A stretch of 64,000 nucleotides of DNA from Solanum dulcamara (taxonomy: Eukaryota; Streptophyta; Magnoliopsida; Solanales; Solanaceae), in the NCBI RefSeq assembly GCF_947179165.1, contig NC_077242.1:23327097-23391096 (forward strand). Reading direction: 5' to 3'. The notes under the pieces are model-generated. The model was not told where the DNA came from, did no database searches, and saw only the letters and a program-made list of their open reading frames with translations. Both the position numbers and the translations under genes were made by a program. Below are positions 44,343 to 57,209 of this stretch, piece after piece; position 1 is the stretch's first letter, and the number at the start of each line of letters is the position of its first letter.

Positions 44343-47300
44343 AAGTTGAAGTGGTCATGGTGGTTTCTTGATTCTCTTGAGCCTTCTTCTTCTGAAGTTA
44401 GTCATTTCCACCTTGTCTAGTTCCATATGAGCTCTTGCCTCTTTGGGAAGATCTTGCTTGCTGAAGTAGAGTTCTGGAGCAGTGCATTTGTGATTATGTT
44501 TGGACAAACTATCAGCTGTGGAGTTGGCTTCTCTGAAGGTGTGGCAGCAGCTGAAAGATTAGAATTGGTTGATGATGTTGTTGAGCTTGTCTAGTAGCTC
44601 TGTGATGGCCCAAGGTGGCTTTGCTTCATGTTGCAGCCACTTAAGTAGAAGCTGAGAATCAACTTCCAGCACTACCTATGTATAACCAAGTTGAAGACAC
44701 CAAGAGAGACCAAATATTGCAGCCTTAATCTCTGCTTGGTTGTTAGTACCTGCACCCAACTGGATTGCATAAGCAAATATGAGTTCACTATGTGCATTCC
44801 TAAGGATTCCTCCTCCACCAATGTTGCCAGGGTTATTAAAAGCACTGCCATCAGTGTTCATTTTCACCATGTGGTCAGTTGGCTTGGTCCAGCAGACAAG
44901 AGTGATTTTGGTGTCATGGTAACACTTTTCAATCAAAAGGACCAGGTCCCTCCAGTTATTTGGCCAATCAATATATGGAAATGTAGTGTTGAGTAGGTTA
45001 GAGGTGTCTTTGAAGATGGAGAACTTCACTCTAGCAAGATTAGATTGATTTCCACCATACTTGGAAGCACATCTATTCTTCCAAAGGTTCCAGCAGATGA
45101 AAATAGGAGTTGCATGCCAAATAAGTTTGTGAGCCTCATTCTTGTGCTTTGAGTTCCACCATCTCATTAAAAAGTTTTTGATAGGTGTGTACTCTTTATT
45201 AATGCCCAAGGAGTCAGCAAACATCCTCCAAATACACTGAGCAAAATCTTCTGCAACAAAGATGTGCTCAATGGTATTCTGTCCAGGTCTATAGCAACAA
45301 TAGCACTGTGAAGGAGCTTGTCCAAAGCTAATAAGCTTTTTATTAGTGGTCAACTTCCCTCTAAGGATTCTCCAAACCAGGAATGAACATTTGAAAGGGA
45401 TGAGCTTATGCCAAGTGCATGAATTTGACACAGTCTTGGTCCTCTTTTCTCTGATATGCTCCCAGGTAAAAGAGCAACTAAACCCTCATGTGCTATTTGG
45501 GATCCAGCAGGGATGGTCCTATTTGAGGGGTTGGTAGTTAATGTGAGTGTCTAAGATGATTGGTACAAGCTGAGAGGGAGTTTTTTGGATGATCAGATCA
45601 ACATTCCATTGGCCATTAGTAATAAAATTTGGAACTTGAGTGTTGTTGAATCTGCAACTTTTAGTTGTGAAGTATGCTAAGGGGCCAAATCCAAGCCAGT
45701 TATCCCAATAAAAGAGGCAGGAGCCTGAATGAATTTGCCACTGAATATGGGGTTCAATGTTATATTTATTGATCATCAGGTGTTCCAGGTCAAGGATTGA
45801 CCTGTATCCCATTTCTTGGTGATGATATTGGCCCTCTGGCAGTATTTGATATTGACCCTCTGGCAGTATTTGGCTTTAATGAAGTCTCCCTATAGGGTAT
45901 TCTTAGATCTAAGTATCCACCACTATTTGTATTGAAAGGACTTAGCCACATCTGTAATTTGCCTTACTCTTATGCCTCCTTCATCATAAGGAAAGCTCAG
46001 ATTCTTCCATGAGGACCAGTGATACTTCCTTTTATCATTTTTCCATCCCCAGAAGAAGTTGGCTGTTATGATTTATATCTGTTTGATGGTGGTTGAAGGT
46101 GGAGTACTAGCTGATAGCAGGTGTATTGGCATGGCTTGGATAACATGCTTGATTAATACAACTCTTCCCCCATAGCTAAGGATTTTTGCATGTCATCCAG
46201 TGATCCTGTTAACCACTTTTGCAATAAGATCAGAATAATAAAGTACTATTTATCTGCCAATATAGATAGGACATCCCAAGTAAGTTATGGGGCTATCTTT
46301 TTGGTTGAAGCCTGTAATTTTCTTAATTCTCACCACAGTAGACTTGAATGCACTGGAGGGGATCATGAAGTGACTCTTATTCTTGTTGATCAACTGTCTA
46401 GAGACTTTTTCATAAGCATCTACAGTATCCATGATAAGTGTCAAAGTCTGCTTTCTTCCTGAAGAGAAGATGATGATATCATCTGCAAAGCTGAGATGGT
46501 TAATCTGAGGACCATGATTTACCATATAGAAGCTATGAAATTGAGGATGATGGTGTAGGTTGTTCATGAGTCTAGAGAGCACCTCAACTCCAAGGATGAA
46601 TAAGGCAGGGGAAAAGGGGGCTTCATTGCTTGAGACCCCTTGTTAAATGAAAGAAACCATGTCTTTAACCATTAACTATGATAGAGTACCAATTGTCTGC
46701 CATAATTCTCCAAGTCATGTCAATGAATCTTTCACCAAATCCCATTCTTCTCAAGACCAGACAAGTGTAGGACCAAGAGACCCTATCATAAGCTTTAGCC
46801 ATGTCAAGTTTGATCACAACATTGCCTCCTACATTTGGATTTTTGATCTGGTGTATGATTTCTTGTGCAAGCATAATATTCTCAGAGATGCTTCTATTCT
46901 TGACAAAGCCAGATTGATTAACGAAGATAAGGTTAGGAAGAATTGGAGCCAGCCTTAAACAAAAGACTTTGGAGATGATTTTGTTGGTGAAGTTACTCAG
47001 ACTTATGGGTCTGAATTCAGAGATTTTGGTAGGATGGTTTACTTTTGGAAGTAGAACCAAACAAGTACGGGTGAAGTAATTAGGAATGGCTTGTCCACAG
47101 AAAAAGGAATTGACCACACTAAGAAGATCTTCTTTGATGATATCCCAGCACATTTGAAAATCTTTTCCATTCATCCCATCTGGACCTACTGCTGAGTTTG
47201 GATTCATTGTGAATACTATATTTCTTAATTCATCCATAGTAGGCATGGCTTGGAGATCCTTATTATGCTTGTCAATAACCATTGAGGGGATGCACTGCAG

Positions 47301-48538
47301 AGCCTATTGCTGAATATACTTGTCCTGCTTAGTGAATATGTCTTGGAAGTGCTTGCAAGCTGCTTCAGCTATTTTAGTATCTCCTTGCACCCAAGAACCT
47401 TCTTCAGTTTGGATCCTGTGAATATACGGCTTCCTTCTCCTACCTCTGATAAAGGCATAAAAATAGCTAGAGTTCATATCTCCTTCTTTGAACTAATGCA
47501 ACTGAGTTTTCTGCCTGAGAATTGCATATTCCATATTTAGGTATTTGATGTATTCAGCATTGATGGCATGAAGCTTAGCCCTGTTTTCATTGGAGTGCAT
47601 ATTGATCAGGTTCTCTTTAGCTTTTCTAACTTCCTCCTCATATTCTTTAACTCTAGCATAAATGTCTCCAAATTGATTTCTGGACCACCTGCTAAGAGTG
47701 GAAGCTAGTCTCTTCATTTTTTGGTGAAAGCTCCATATTGGATTACCTGCTACTGATCTGCTCCAACACTCCTTAACAGTATCTATGAATGAGGGTTGGT
47801 CTGACCAGCAATTCAAAAATCTGAAGTACTTGTTGGGGTTGTGATGATGATCCACCATTTCCAAGAGCAAGGGGCAATGATCTGAGCCCACAAAAGGGAG
47901 ATGAGTGATGCTAGTGTGAGACATGGTGTCCAGCTACTTGTCATTAACCATCCCTCTATCCAATCTCTTCCAAACTCTAAACATAATACCTCTTAGGTTG
48001 GACCATGTGTATTTCTGCCCAGAGAAGCCAAAATCCTGCAAACTACAAACTTTTATAATACTGATAAAGTCAAGACTCTTTCTCATATTATAAGTAAGCC
48101 CTCCAAGCTTTTCTTCAAGGTCTGTATAACATTGAAGTACCCTAAGGTGCACCAAGGGAGGGGAGTGATTGACTGTTGTAGTAGACTGTCCCAAAGAGGC
48201 CTTCTAAGTTGGTCCTTGCATTTTGCATAGGCAAAGATAGTGATGAACTGATTTGGGATCATAACATGATTAACCACACATGTGATCAATTGCTCATCAT
48301 TTTCCTAAATCCTACAGTCAACGTCTTTGCTCCAAAAAATCCAAGTCTTACCATTTGGATTATGGATTGGCATAGTCCATATTAAGCTGATTTCTGAAAT
48401 GCTGCAGTTGAGAATTATCAGAAAAGGCTCCAATAAGGCAATAAGGGAGATTTGATGCATGTTTTTTAGCTGCTTGATCCTTTCCATGGATCCTTGGGTG
48501 TTAATACCTCTCACATTCCAGCTGAGGATACTAATCAT
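44343..48538 (-). pseudogene. LINE-2 ORF2: endonuclease, reverse transcriptase, zf-RVT, partial RNase H
   Basis: The endonuclease starts at 48538 (MISILSWNVRGINTQGSMER, LLEPF) and continues to about 47900 (FVGSDHCPLL). RT is at 47282-46665 (AVGPDGMNGKDFQMCW, LSNFTNKIISKV, IKLDMAKAYDRVSW) and 46582-46250 (LSFADDIIIFSSGRK with the FADD site). zf-RVT is at 45431 onward (WHKLIPFKCSFLVWRILRGK), running straight into RNase H (MNTDGSAFNNPGNIGGGGIL, NNQAEIKAAIFGL) to 44676, with decayed remains to about 44350. Stops and frameshifts separate the blocks. Compared with LINE-1, the zf-RVT to RNase H frame is intact across 251 codons. Confidence 0.9.
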
Positions 48539-48844
48539 TGAGAGGCTTTGGAAATGTGGAGCTTGGTTCTTAGTTTGCCTATGGGGGCAGATATAGTAGA
48601 GCTTTTTGCCTTGGTTCTAAGTCTGGTCCTGTGTTTCCTTCTGGGGGATAGGCCTTGTGAACTAGCCACCTGTTGAATCTCTTCCTCATATACATTATCA
48701 GAAAAGGGGTTGAAGGTTTTGATTTAACTGCTCACTTACAATATTATTTTCATTCTGATCTTGCAATGACTGATAATCATTATTCTCTTCATTTTCTGAC
48801 TCACACACAACATACTCATCAGTAAGATTGTGTATGTTGGTGTT
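48539..48844 (-). pseudogene. LINE-2 residual ORF1 3' end
   Basis: The short stretch upstream of the endonuclease on the minus strand contains an acidic segment (around 48840-48760, Asp/Glu/Ser-rich). It resembles the ORF1 tail of LINE-1 at 24028-23762. The 5' truncation point is 48844, next to the target duplication. Confidence 0.6.
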
Positions 48845-48857
48845 TTTATGTATTGTT

Positions 48858-50105
48858 ATAATCAACCAACATGATTAGACACTTTCAGGGCTAATTGAGA
48901 AATAATAGACATTCAAAACATGATCGGATTAAAAGTGGATTTCAAAGGAGAAGTTGGGAAAAAATACGAAGAAAATGCATCATATTGAAGTGTGTCTGTA
49001 TCGCGCATTGAGCTTCACAGATTTAATTCCAACACTTGGAATTTATTTGACTCAACAAGATGGTGTGCGCCAGGTCCGCATCACGGACCTAGTTTCTGGT
49101 AAAACAGATTTTTACCAAAATAGATAATGCAAAATTTCACTAAACGGAACCAAGTCCGCGTCACGGACTTTAGTGTGCTTACTTTAACTCCATATTTTTG
49201 ATGTTATAAGTAGAACCTTTGCATATTTTATTAAGAAGTAGATTAGATTGTCAGATTTGGACTGAAAGAGATGATGGAAGAACTACTTTTGGGTGATATT
49301 TCTTCTTTTCTTTCAATTGAATTCAAGTTTTTTATTTTATTCATGATTTGTGTAATTATGTTATAAACTATGAGTGGCTAAATCCTCTTGTTCTTGAATT
49401 TTAGCCTCAAGATGAAGGTTTAAATCTTATTTTCTTTGGTTAAAAATGGGTTTTTGTATGTGATTACTCCTATATTCATGTTTTGATTATTTTAATGCTT
49501 GATCACCATTAGAACAAATTTGTTGTCCACCCAAAACTAGGAAGACAAAAAGGGGATAGAACACTAGAATATAGGGAGCATGTTTGTTCTAGAATTACCT
49601 AGAATAATTCATGTATAGAATAACTGTGACATATATCTATATACCATGTTACTAAACAAGATGATATGATTAATGCATTTTCATTGGTTAATACTTATTC
49701 CCGCTCAACGATGTAGTTAAGTTGTCACCAAAAGTTGGTAATTAAATATCGGAAGATCATAATTGTAAAATCAACCCTGTAAATCAGTAATCGAAAGACC
49801 CATTTGATACGAAAGTAAAGGATGTTAGACCAGAAATCTTTAAGTGCTACAACCCTGGGACTCTTCCTTAAATTGATAAAATTTCTCTAATATCTTTGAA
49901 TCATTTCCTTATATTATTTTTAGTATAATCATTTTAGATATAAATGAACTCAAATCTTTGCAAACACACATGAATAATTTGATTAATGGAAAAGCTAACC
50001 AACACCTTATTAAACTTTCTTGTGGGTTTGATATCCGGCTCTTACAAAGGGTCACTATATTACTTTTGAGACCGTGTACACTTGCTTGTGCGTTTGGACA
50101 CAACA
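48858..50105 (+). mobile_element. Athila-2 3' LTR, remainder
   Basis: It continues the LTR after the second copy of the LINE-2 target site and ends gtttggacacaaca, followed by aacta. With the first part it totals about 1.36 kb against 1.345 kb for the 5' LTR. It contains two self-complementary words: aggtccgcatcacggacct (49072-49090) and aagtccgcgtcacggactt (49152-49170). Confidence 0.9.
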
Positions 50106-50569
50106 AACTACTAAAACACTTATTTTTTTTAAATAGTTTCTTTTACTAATTATCAAAGAATAAGGTATAAGAACTAAATGAAGTACCTTAAAATCCTTAT
50201 AGACATCTTCAAGGTTAAGTTATTTTTATAAAAATTTGAATTAAGTGTTCATGTTTATTTGAAAAACATGTGAGGTTCCACGAGATATTTACATGTAATA
50301 CGGAAGTAATTACGGAATTATGAGAATAAGAGTACTAATGAGACAAGATTGGCTAAGTTCTTGTTATGGCCTAATATGTGAATTCAAAGTTCATTTCATA
50401 CATGACATGTTATGCATGGAATTCAAGATATAATCAGAGGTAAGGGGTCTATTTACCCAAATGATTATATATATTATACAGATGACCACAGATTGGCAAT
50501 ATGATGCCGATTAACTACCGAAAAGACCACCATTGATAGCATTTGGTTGGGTATGTCATGAATTTGCAT

Positions 50570-50606
<37 letters not shown>

Positions 50607-51321
50607 CGACATGCAATTATATGAGCATATCATGCATATTTGATTACTATGAGGTCAGATGTCATTCGAGAGGCTATCAGAGTTTCAACTTCAGATGGTA
50701 TTTCTATTACCTTTTTTTATCGCCACTATTTATGATTTCACTTTTTGCCTCACATACCTATACATTTTATTCATACTGATGTCCTGTTGGCTGGGGACAC
50801 TGCATTTGTTTTACATACGTGCAGGTCCAGGTAGGGATTCTAACCAACCCTTCCGCTAGGATTTGGGACTCAGCTGTGATTTGGTAAGCTCCACCTCTTC
50901 CTTGAGCTTTCATAGAATGTCTAATTTAGTTGTATAGTTTGGGTATAATTGGGGCCTTGTCCCGACAGTGTTTATAACACTCTTAGAGGCTATTGTGGAC
51001 ACATTATTTTGGATTTCCTTTTTGTAGCTTTCAGTCTATAGCCCATAGGCTCTGCATGTATATATATATGTGTATGTATATATGTCTTTAGTTGCATCTT
51101 CGTCAGCTAGCTAGTAATTTATCATCTTGGATTATCTACCTTTGATTATATGATTTGTTAATATTCAGGTTATGACCTTAACAGTCCAAGCTTAGTATTT
51201 CAGATGTAGTGTTGCCTGATCTTTTGGGTCTCCAGTTTAGTTAGCTAGTATGTTCTATGGCTAACTTGATCAATTACGGTATTGAGTGCCAGTCGCACCT
51301 CTCCTATTTTAGGGTGTGATA
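50106..51321 (+). mobile_element. Solo LTR-B', second half
   Basis: It starts with the aacta target copy of Athila-2, matches LTR-B from 50256, and ends ctattttagggtgtgata, followed by gtgtc. Together with 30417-31896 this gives an LTR of about 2.7 kb with no internal region. Confidence 0.8.
50572..50603. repeat. (AT)16 microsatellite inside LTR-B'
   Basis: Pure AT run at the position homologous to 26355-26384 in LTR-B. Confidence 0.95.
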
Positions 51322-53380
51322 GTGTCTCCTCACTTACCCCATACTATAAGGTCCAAAGCTGCAAATGTAGTTATTGCTTCTCCATCCCAGTCTCAAGAGG
51401 AGGCAACAGGGTTGGGTGATGAGCAAGGCTCTAAAATGGAGTTCAGCTCCGAAAAAGAAAATACTCTGGGCAGTGATGAGGAAGTTGAGAGTGTAGAAAG
51501 TATTGAGAGGTTTACAGCCTCTAAAGAACTTGATCCGATCACCTTAAGAATACTAGTTGACTTCATAAGGAATAGGTTCACTATTTTGAGGTCCCAGCGC
51601 ATCTTCAACCACGACCTATCATAAAGGTCTAGCGGTATCAACAAACGTACTATAGTACTTGAAATCCAGCTTGTCACCGACAATTTGACTATGATGCCTG
51701 ATATCAAAGAGGCGTTCGACCACCATCAATTCAATTGGATGAGTATACCATATGGCTACTATGGAGAGGGGCTCGCACGAGAGTTTTTTATCACATATGC
51801 AGCCATATTGCTGAACTCCATCATAAACGAGTCATCGAGGAAGAAAAGGAAAGAGTTAACATCAAAGTTGCCACTGTTGGAAGATGTTTAGATATGGGGA
51901 GTCTGAGTAGATAATTTTGAGGCCACACTCCTCTGGTTCATACATGGACCAGATTATGTCACACCACCGATAGGGTTGTAAGAGCACCACACTATTTAGT
52001 CCTGAGTGAGGAGCAAATAAAAGATCCTACCTCCTGAGCTGATATTCTGAGGTGGATAGCATAACAAATTGCTATCGAGGGAATTGATGCATCTTGGGTA
52101 ACGAACCCGAGATAGTTGATTAAAAAGGTGTCCCTCACTTTTGCGGATAAATTTTAGTGGGCTATTGTTCGAGCTCACCTAACGACAACACTAAATGATA
52201 ATACTCTCTTTTGATCATAGGTGTCATTGGTCGCGTGTTTCATGGCTCGGTATGATTTATATATGATTTATATATGGGTCAGTTGATTATAGCTAAAACT
52301 TGAGTCTGATCCCTCAATGAAAAAGCCAGATTGCCTTTCTCGTATTTAATCCAAAAGTTGTGTAAGAGTGCGGGAGTCTCTATCATCTAATTCCTAGATC
52401 AATGCACCACAGCCACAATGGCCACAAATATCTCATTGATAAAGGATGCTGATAACCTAATCTATAAGGTTAGAACATCCTGAGCTGCGTCCCAGTCACT
52501 ATCACACTGGGTCTACTACTGTCCACTTTATCTTTGGAGGGGGTTCTACTACCCCACCTAATAGTCAGGCTTCTAAGCAGCTTAAGGGCGAGAGCCGACC
52601 TCTTTCGACAGTAGCAGACATTAGGATATTAGTGACTGTGCCATATGAGTTCCTTTCTAGATTAGTTACTGACCATCTTCAAGGGTGATATTGGACAAGG
52701 TTATTGTAAGACTACCACAGGTAGTCTAGACTCAGGTTCACCAAGTGGAGGACTGACTTTGCATCGACCTTAGGAGAGAGATCAGTGTCTTGCAGGGTCG
52801 AGTAGATAATCTAGAGGCACACCTTATTGTGCAGATTGATAGCTTGGGAAGTTTGGATGCCAAGTATGTAAAGTCACAGTTGGAGTCACTATATTATGAA
52901 AGCTAAAAGAAAAGTCTGCCATTATTGCCCCTTAATTGACACTGATGTGTTAATACAGTTATTTGTTGCCGCTCTAGAGACCATGAAACTATATAAGGTG
53001 TGGGGTATTATACCAATATTTGAGCTTGATAAAAAGGGAAAGGGCAAGAAGTACCACGATAGGTCGAGTCTTCCCGCTGACACACCAAATACTGAGGTAA
53101 AGCACTTGAGAAAAGCATAAAGGGCTGCAAAAAACAAAAGTTAAGGAAAAGGAAGAAAGAGAGCGGTAGCAGATTGAAGCTGCATAGGTTGGAGCTTCGG
53201 CGAGTTGAGTCACTCTAGCCCAGACTTCTAAGATTCCTTGTTCTAAGACCACCACCGGTGGAGTGCCTTCAGGCAAATCCACTCCTGCTACTAGCAATGA
53301 CCCTTTAGGCGAGCCCACATCATTGAGCGTATCAACCACCACTTGTGCCACTTCTGAGACACAGACTAATTCCTAGGGCA
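51322..53380 (+). pseudogene. Athila-1 downstream ORF, main part: plant-transposon-protein-like
   Basis: It resumes after LTR-B'. An acidic Ser/Glu-rich block (51316-51620, SDEEVESVESIERF) is followed by FNWMSIPYGYYGEGLAREFF and TYAAILLNSI (51685-51890). Next come VSLTFADKF and WAIVRAHLTTTLNDNTL (about 52120-52215), the most recognisable part of the PF20167-like plant transposon protein family. A helical Leu/Arg-rich tail lies near 52740-52900 and a Lys/Glu-rich one near 53020-53170. Several stops are present. Together with the Athila-2 ORF this shows the gene is a regular part of these elements. Confidence 0.6.
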
Positions 53381-54893
53381 TCATAGATATGATTACCTCC
53401 CTTATTTTCACTTTTGAGAGTGTTGACATGCATTGAGGACAATGCACAACTTTTTGGTGGGGGTTGGGGCATCCTGGCCACTTAGGTGTTTTTCTTACCA
53501 TGTTTTTTTTCTTTCAAGTGTATTATCTATAGTAGAAATAGCATGTTTAGGTTGTTTGATTTTGTGTAAATATAATAAGTCTGTAGAAGTGGGCATGTAG
53601 CCTGTGAGTTTGAAACATATGCTTTGATTTGAATAAAAATGACCCTTGTTTGAAAATTCTTAAAAATGCTATGTATTTGTATCTGGACTGTGAAAATTGA
53701 CTTGCTAGAATATTTGTATGATATTCAACTTATTGATGTGTCGATCAAATGCTACCTAGAACATGAATGTGTCAATTGGTGCTAGATAATGTAGGTTATG
53801 TGCCATATGTGTGTGAGTTGAATTCCCTAGTTCAAACTTCGCATATGTAAGCTAGAACTTGCCTGGATGGTCACACTAAAATGATTGAATAGCTTGATTA
53901 GGATAGGATCATAGGTCGTTATTGAAAATAGTTCACTTATCCTAAAAAACCAAAGAAATGAAATTGTACCATTTGAACTAAAAGTTTGAGTCTGAAAAAG
54001 ACCTTTTCTTCGAAATAACACAATTCACCTTCTTTGTTTGATGGTAGACCTTTATCTTGGACCTGGTCCCTCCTAGGATAATGTGTACCTCAACTCAGGC
54101 TAAAATACTAAGTTGAGGGTGACTACTATAGAGAAAAGAGAAATAGTTGGGGTATGAAGAGAAATGTGTAACGAGAGAAAAAGAAAAGAAATGGGTTGTG
54201 TCCATAAGGAAAAAGAAGAATAAAAAATAATGAGAAAAAAAATAAATGCAATGCGACTTTTTTTAGAGAAAGGAAAAATGAGCGAAATCCACACCCAAGC
54301 ATAAACAAAAGAAGAAAATTGGGGTGACATAAATTTGGGTTGGAAAATATGTAGTTAAGTCAATGTAGAATCTTGGAGGGGAAGAAAAGTCACTTATATG
54401 ATAAATATATCCTACCTAAGCTCGAGCCTACATTACAAGCTAAGAAAATCCTATCGTGATACTAAATGAGCTATTCGAAATTTAAAGTGTAGAAAATAAG
54501 GGCAAGCCAATGGTTTATATATGTGCATTGGTTGAACTTCGTTTGACAACGTGAGTGAAATCATTCTAGTCTCTATTTTGTTTATATACGTTGTGAGAGA
54601 GACTTCTTTGTGGTGTGGCCACTATGACTGCACTGTTTTGTTGTTAATTTGGCTACAAATTATTGTTTGCATTAATTTGGTTGACTGTGAGTAGTGAACC
54701 GCATAAATAGATTCTTGCAATTTAGTTGGAATATTTGGCGTATTGCATAGCCAATGTGAATTGAAATTGAAAGGGTCATGTACATTATGTTTGGGGCTGC
54801 TGTACATCTTCTAAGAATCGTTTGTATTTACGCGTCATTGTATTTTGTTTAGTTTTTATTTCTTGAGGAAAAACAATGGTTCTAAGTTGAGGG
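53381..54893 (+). other. Athila-1 3' untranslated region
   Basis: It opens with gaggacaatgcacaactttt and a G-rich ggtgggggttgggg (about 53456-53470), a possible internal polypurine tract. An A/G-rich stretch lies at 54120-54330. Positions 54413-54520 resemble the Athila-2 3' UTR (41950-42040). The likely functional polypurine tract is ctaagttgaggg immediately before the 3' LTR at 54894. Confidence 0.6.
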
Positions 54894-56279
54894 TGTTGAT
54901 ATGTCACGAATTTATGACACTTTCGATGCTTAAAACATTGAATTAGGGTTCCAAGCATTTTTTTGTAAATATGTTGTGCATTTTTATTTATTTTTACTGG
55001 AAAGTTAAGTCGCGCACGAGGATGGGATGAAGTATTGATTTTTGCTAAAGTTCACTGAAGACTGTGGTTTCACGAGGTCCTCCATAAATCATAAAGGCTT
55101 ATACGACTTGTGGAAGTTGACTATTAAAAGCAATGTTGTGAAAGAGAACAAGAGTTTGTTGTCTAAGTGGAGTCCCATGAAACCCTTCAAAAGACGTGGA
55201 TGGTCACATGAGTATTGAAGAAGGATCATGAAAGTGAGGAAATGAAGTGGTTGCAAGAAGTTTAGTCAATTTCCATGAGACCCACTATGTGCCGTGGAAG
55301 CTAAGATGGGTCATCGACAATGCCCATGAAGAAGAGTCTGAGAAGACACAAAAATAGTCCAAGGCAAACCACATTAGGCCTTGAACAGACCGTTGTGTCC
55401 TAAATGAGCTGTAAAGTTCCTCTGTGGAATGATAAACTCAGAAGTTGTTGAAGCCAAGGCAAAGAAAATGGAGTACCTCTAAGGAGGCGTGAATGTCACC
55501 ACGGTCTGTGAAGTGTCAACATGAACCTGGCCGACTTAGTTTTCCTACTTTGTTTAGAGTTTGGTTTTGTTTTCTCTTAACCCTCTACATAGGGTTTATG
55601 TTTATGTTACACAAGTTTTCCAGTTTTTGAGCATAGAACAACATGTGAGACATATTTTCGAACAACTTTTGGTGATATAACGTGATTATTGATTCTTTTC
55701 CTATTCTTGATTTGTTGCTCATCTTTTGATTCAAGATTTACTACTTCTCAAATGAAAGTGATTGTGATATGAATTCTACACAACATCTTACCTTTTTGCT
55801 TATGAATATGAGTAGCAAAATCCCATGACTAGGATTGTGGAAACCATGATGGCATAATTAATACAGGCAAACATAAAGGTGATTTTCGATAGATCTCCAA
55901 GCATACATTATTTTTATCTTCATCTTGTTTCTTTCTTAACAATTGTACTCATTAAAACTTGCCTATATTCATTAATTTCTCGGGAGAGAGGTAGTAATTA
56001 GGAAAAGATAACTATAAAGGAAATTCGAAGCTGCAAACCTTCGTCTAAGAAGTTGAGTCTAAGAGGAAATAGTTTTTTTAGTTCAAAAGCAAGGTTAGAT
56101 AGACATACATTTTGAGACCAGAAGGTAACAAGTGAAATTCATCTAATAATGTCATAAGGGCTTTAGATGTCCATAACTTTCTTGATTTTTGCATGTGATA
56201 CATTGAAAAAGAATCACTAATACGAGACATCTACTGAGTTACATGTCATGGGGAACACATTCCTAGATACATTCTCAAA
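54894..56279 (+). mobile_element. Athila-1 3' LTR, truncated at its 3' end
   Basis: It starts tgttgatatgtcacgaattt and follows the 5' LTR up to about 56275 (equivalent to 12050). The last 230-250 bp of the LTR are missing, so no target duplication can be read on this side. Confidence 0.8.
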
Positions 56280-56909
56280 ATTATCCTCAAAATGATATAC
56301 TTTAGGAGTTAAAATAATGGGAAAAGACCAAAATATCCCTGACTTGAAAACTATCAAAATGTCGTACGGACGGGACCTATGATTTGTAGGAATTTCTACA
56401 ATCTATCGGAAGCATCCGTAGAAGGCATGTCCAAAATCTGAGGCTACTAAAATTGCATTTCCATCCAACGAACCTGGTCTACGAGTCATAGACTCCCCAA
56501 CGAGTTGTAGGGACCATTCGTCCTGTACAACTGCAAAAGCCCAAAAATCTAATTCTCTGAACCTTACTCTACGATTTATCCTATGACCCGTAGAACTACC
56601 TATAATCCATAGGATCCTCTCGTGGAACTTAACTTGAGCCAATGGAATTTTTCATTCCTTAGGACCTTCCTACAATCCCCTTCTACAGGCCGTAAGACCT
56701 TATACGATTCGTAGAAGTCACTCATAGTCCATACCAATACTTAGCCAATTTCCAATTTCTAGTACCCTACCTACGAGACCTTCCTAAGGTCTGTAAGACT
56801 TCCTATAACTCATAAGTTAGCTCATAGGACCTACACCAACAACCTTTTCTGCAACCTTTTCTGCAACCTTTTCTTTTCATTCTGACTTTCCAACTTTCGG
56901 GGTCTTAGA
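56280..56909 (-). mobile_element. LTR-E, inner half: 5' part of a minus-strand gypsy LTR
   Basis: On the minus strand it would start near 56909 (tctaagaccccgaaagttgg, family start tgtaagacccc) just after a polypurine-like tctcaagggagat. It is full of ctacg/cgtag words (for example 56569-56593). Together with 9876-10676 it forms an LTR of about 1.4 kb split by Athila-1 (inference). Confidence 0.55.
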
Positions 56910-57209
56910 ATATCTCCCTTGAGAACATTCGTCCTCGAATAAGACTCAAGCTAGCATGAATAGAATAGGAAAAGAGATCTAACAACCCAACATGAATCCA
57001 AACACATCAAAATGCATAAAACCCAGGAGTAATCAACTCCAACCTAAAACATGAATTAAAAATCAATTTCATGAACATGCATGCATACGAAAACATGAGA
57101 ATGATAGAAATGAATGAATCCGAAAGAGTGAACATGAGGAAACTAAATACCTCAAGATGGAATAGAGGAAAAGAGATGATGATAATAAGTTATCATATTG
57201 GTTTCGACC
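56910..57209 (-). other. 3' untranslated region of the LTR-E element
   Basis: AT-rich sequence between the integrase end and the LTR in minus orientation. It holds the plus-strand words cattcgtcctcgaat (56929-56943), the inverse of the attcgaggacgaatg block commonly seen before gypsy 3' LTRs in Solanaceae. Confidence 0.5.

Larger units (their letters stand above)
42542..48844 (-). mobile_element. LINE-2: 5'-truncated L1-type retrotransposon
   Basis: The poly(A) tail appears as ttcttttttttt on the plus strand from 42542. The minus-strand order is 3' UTR, an unassigned 1.4-kb segment, RNase H, zf-RVT, RT and endonuclease, then about 300 bp of the ORF1 end. The endonuclease start, RT and zf-RVT blocks are close relatives of LINE-1. 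ORF1 is almost entirely missing, the usual result of incomplete reverse transcription. It sits inside the 3' LTR of Athila-2. Confidence 0.9.

Noticed and set aside
54100..54330. Hydrophobic minus-strand 76-codon frame
   Set aside because: Arises from an A/G-rich stretch of the Athila-1 3' UTR; no homologous frame in Athila-2.
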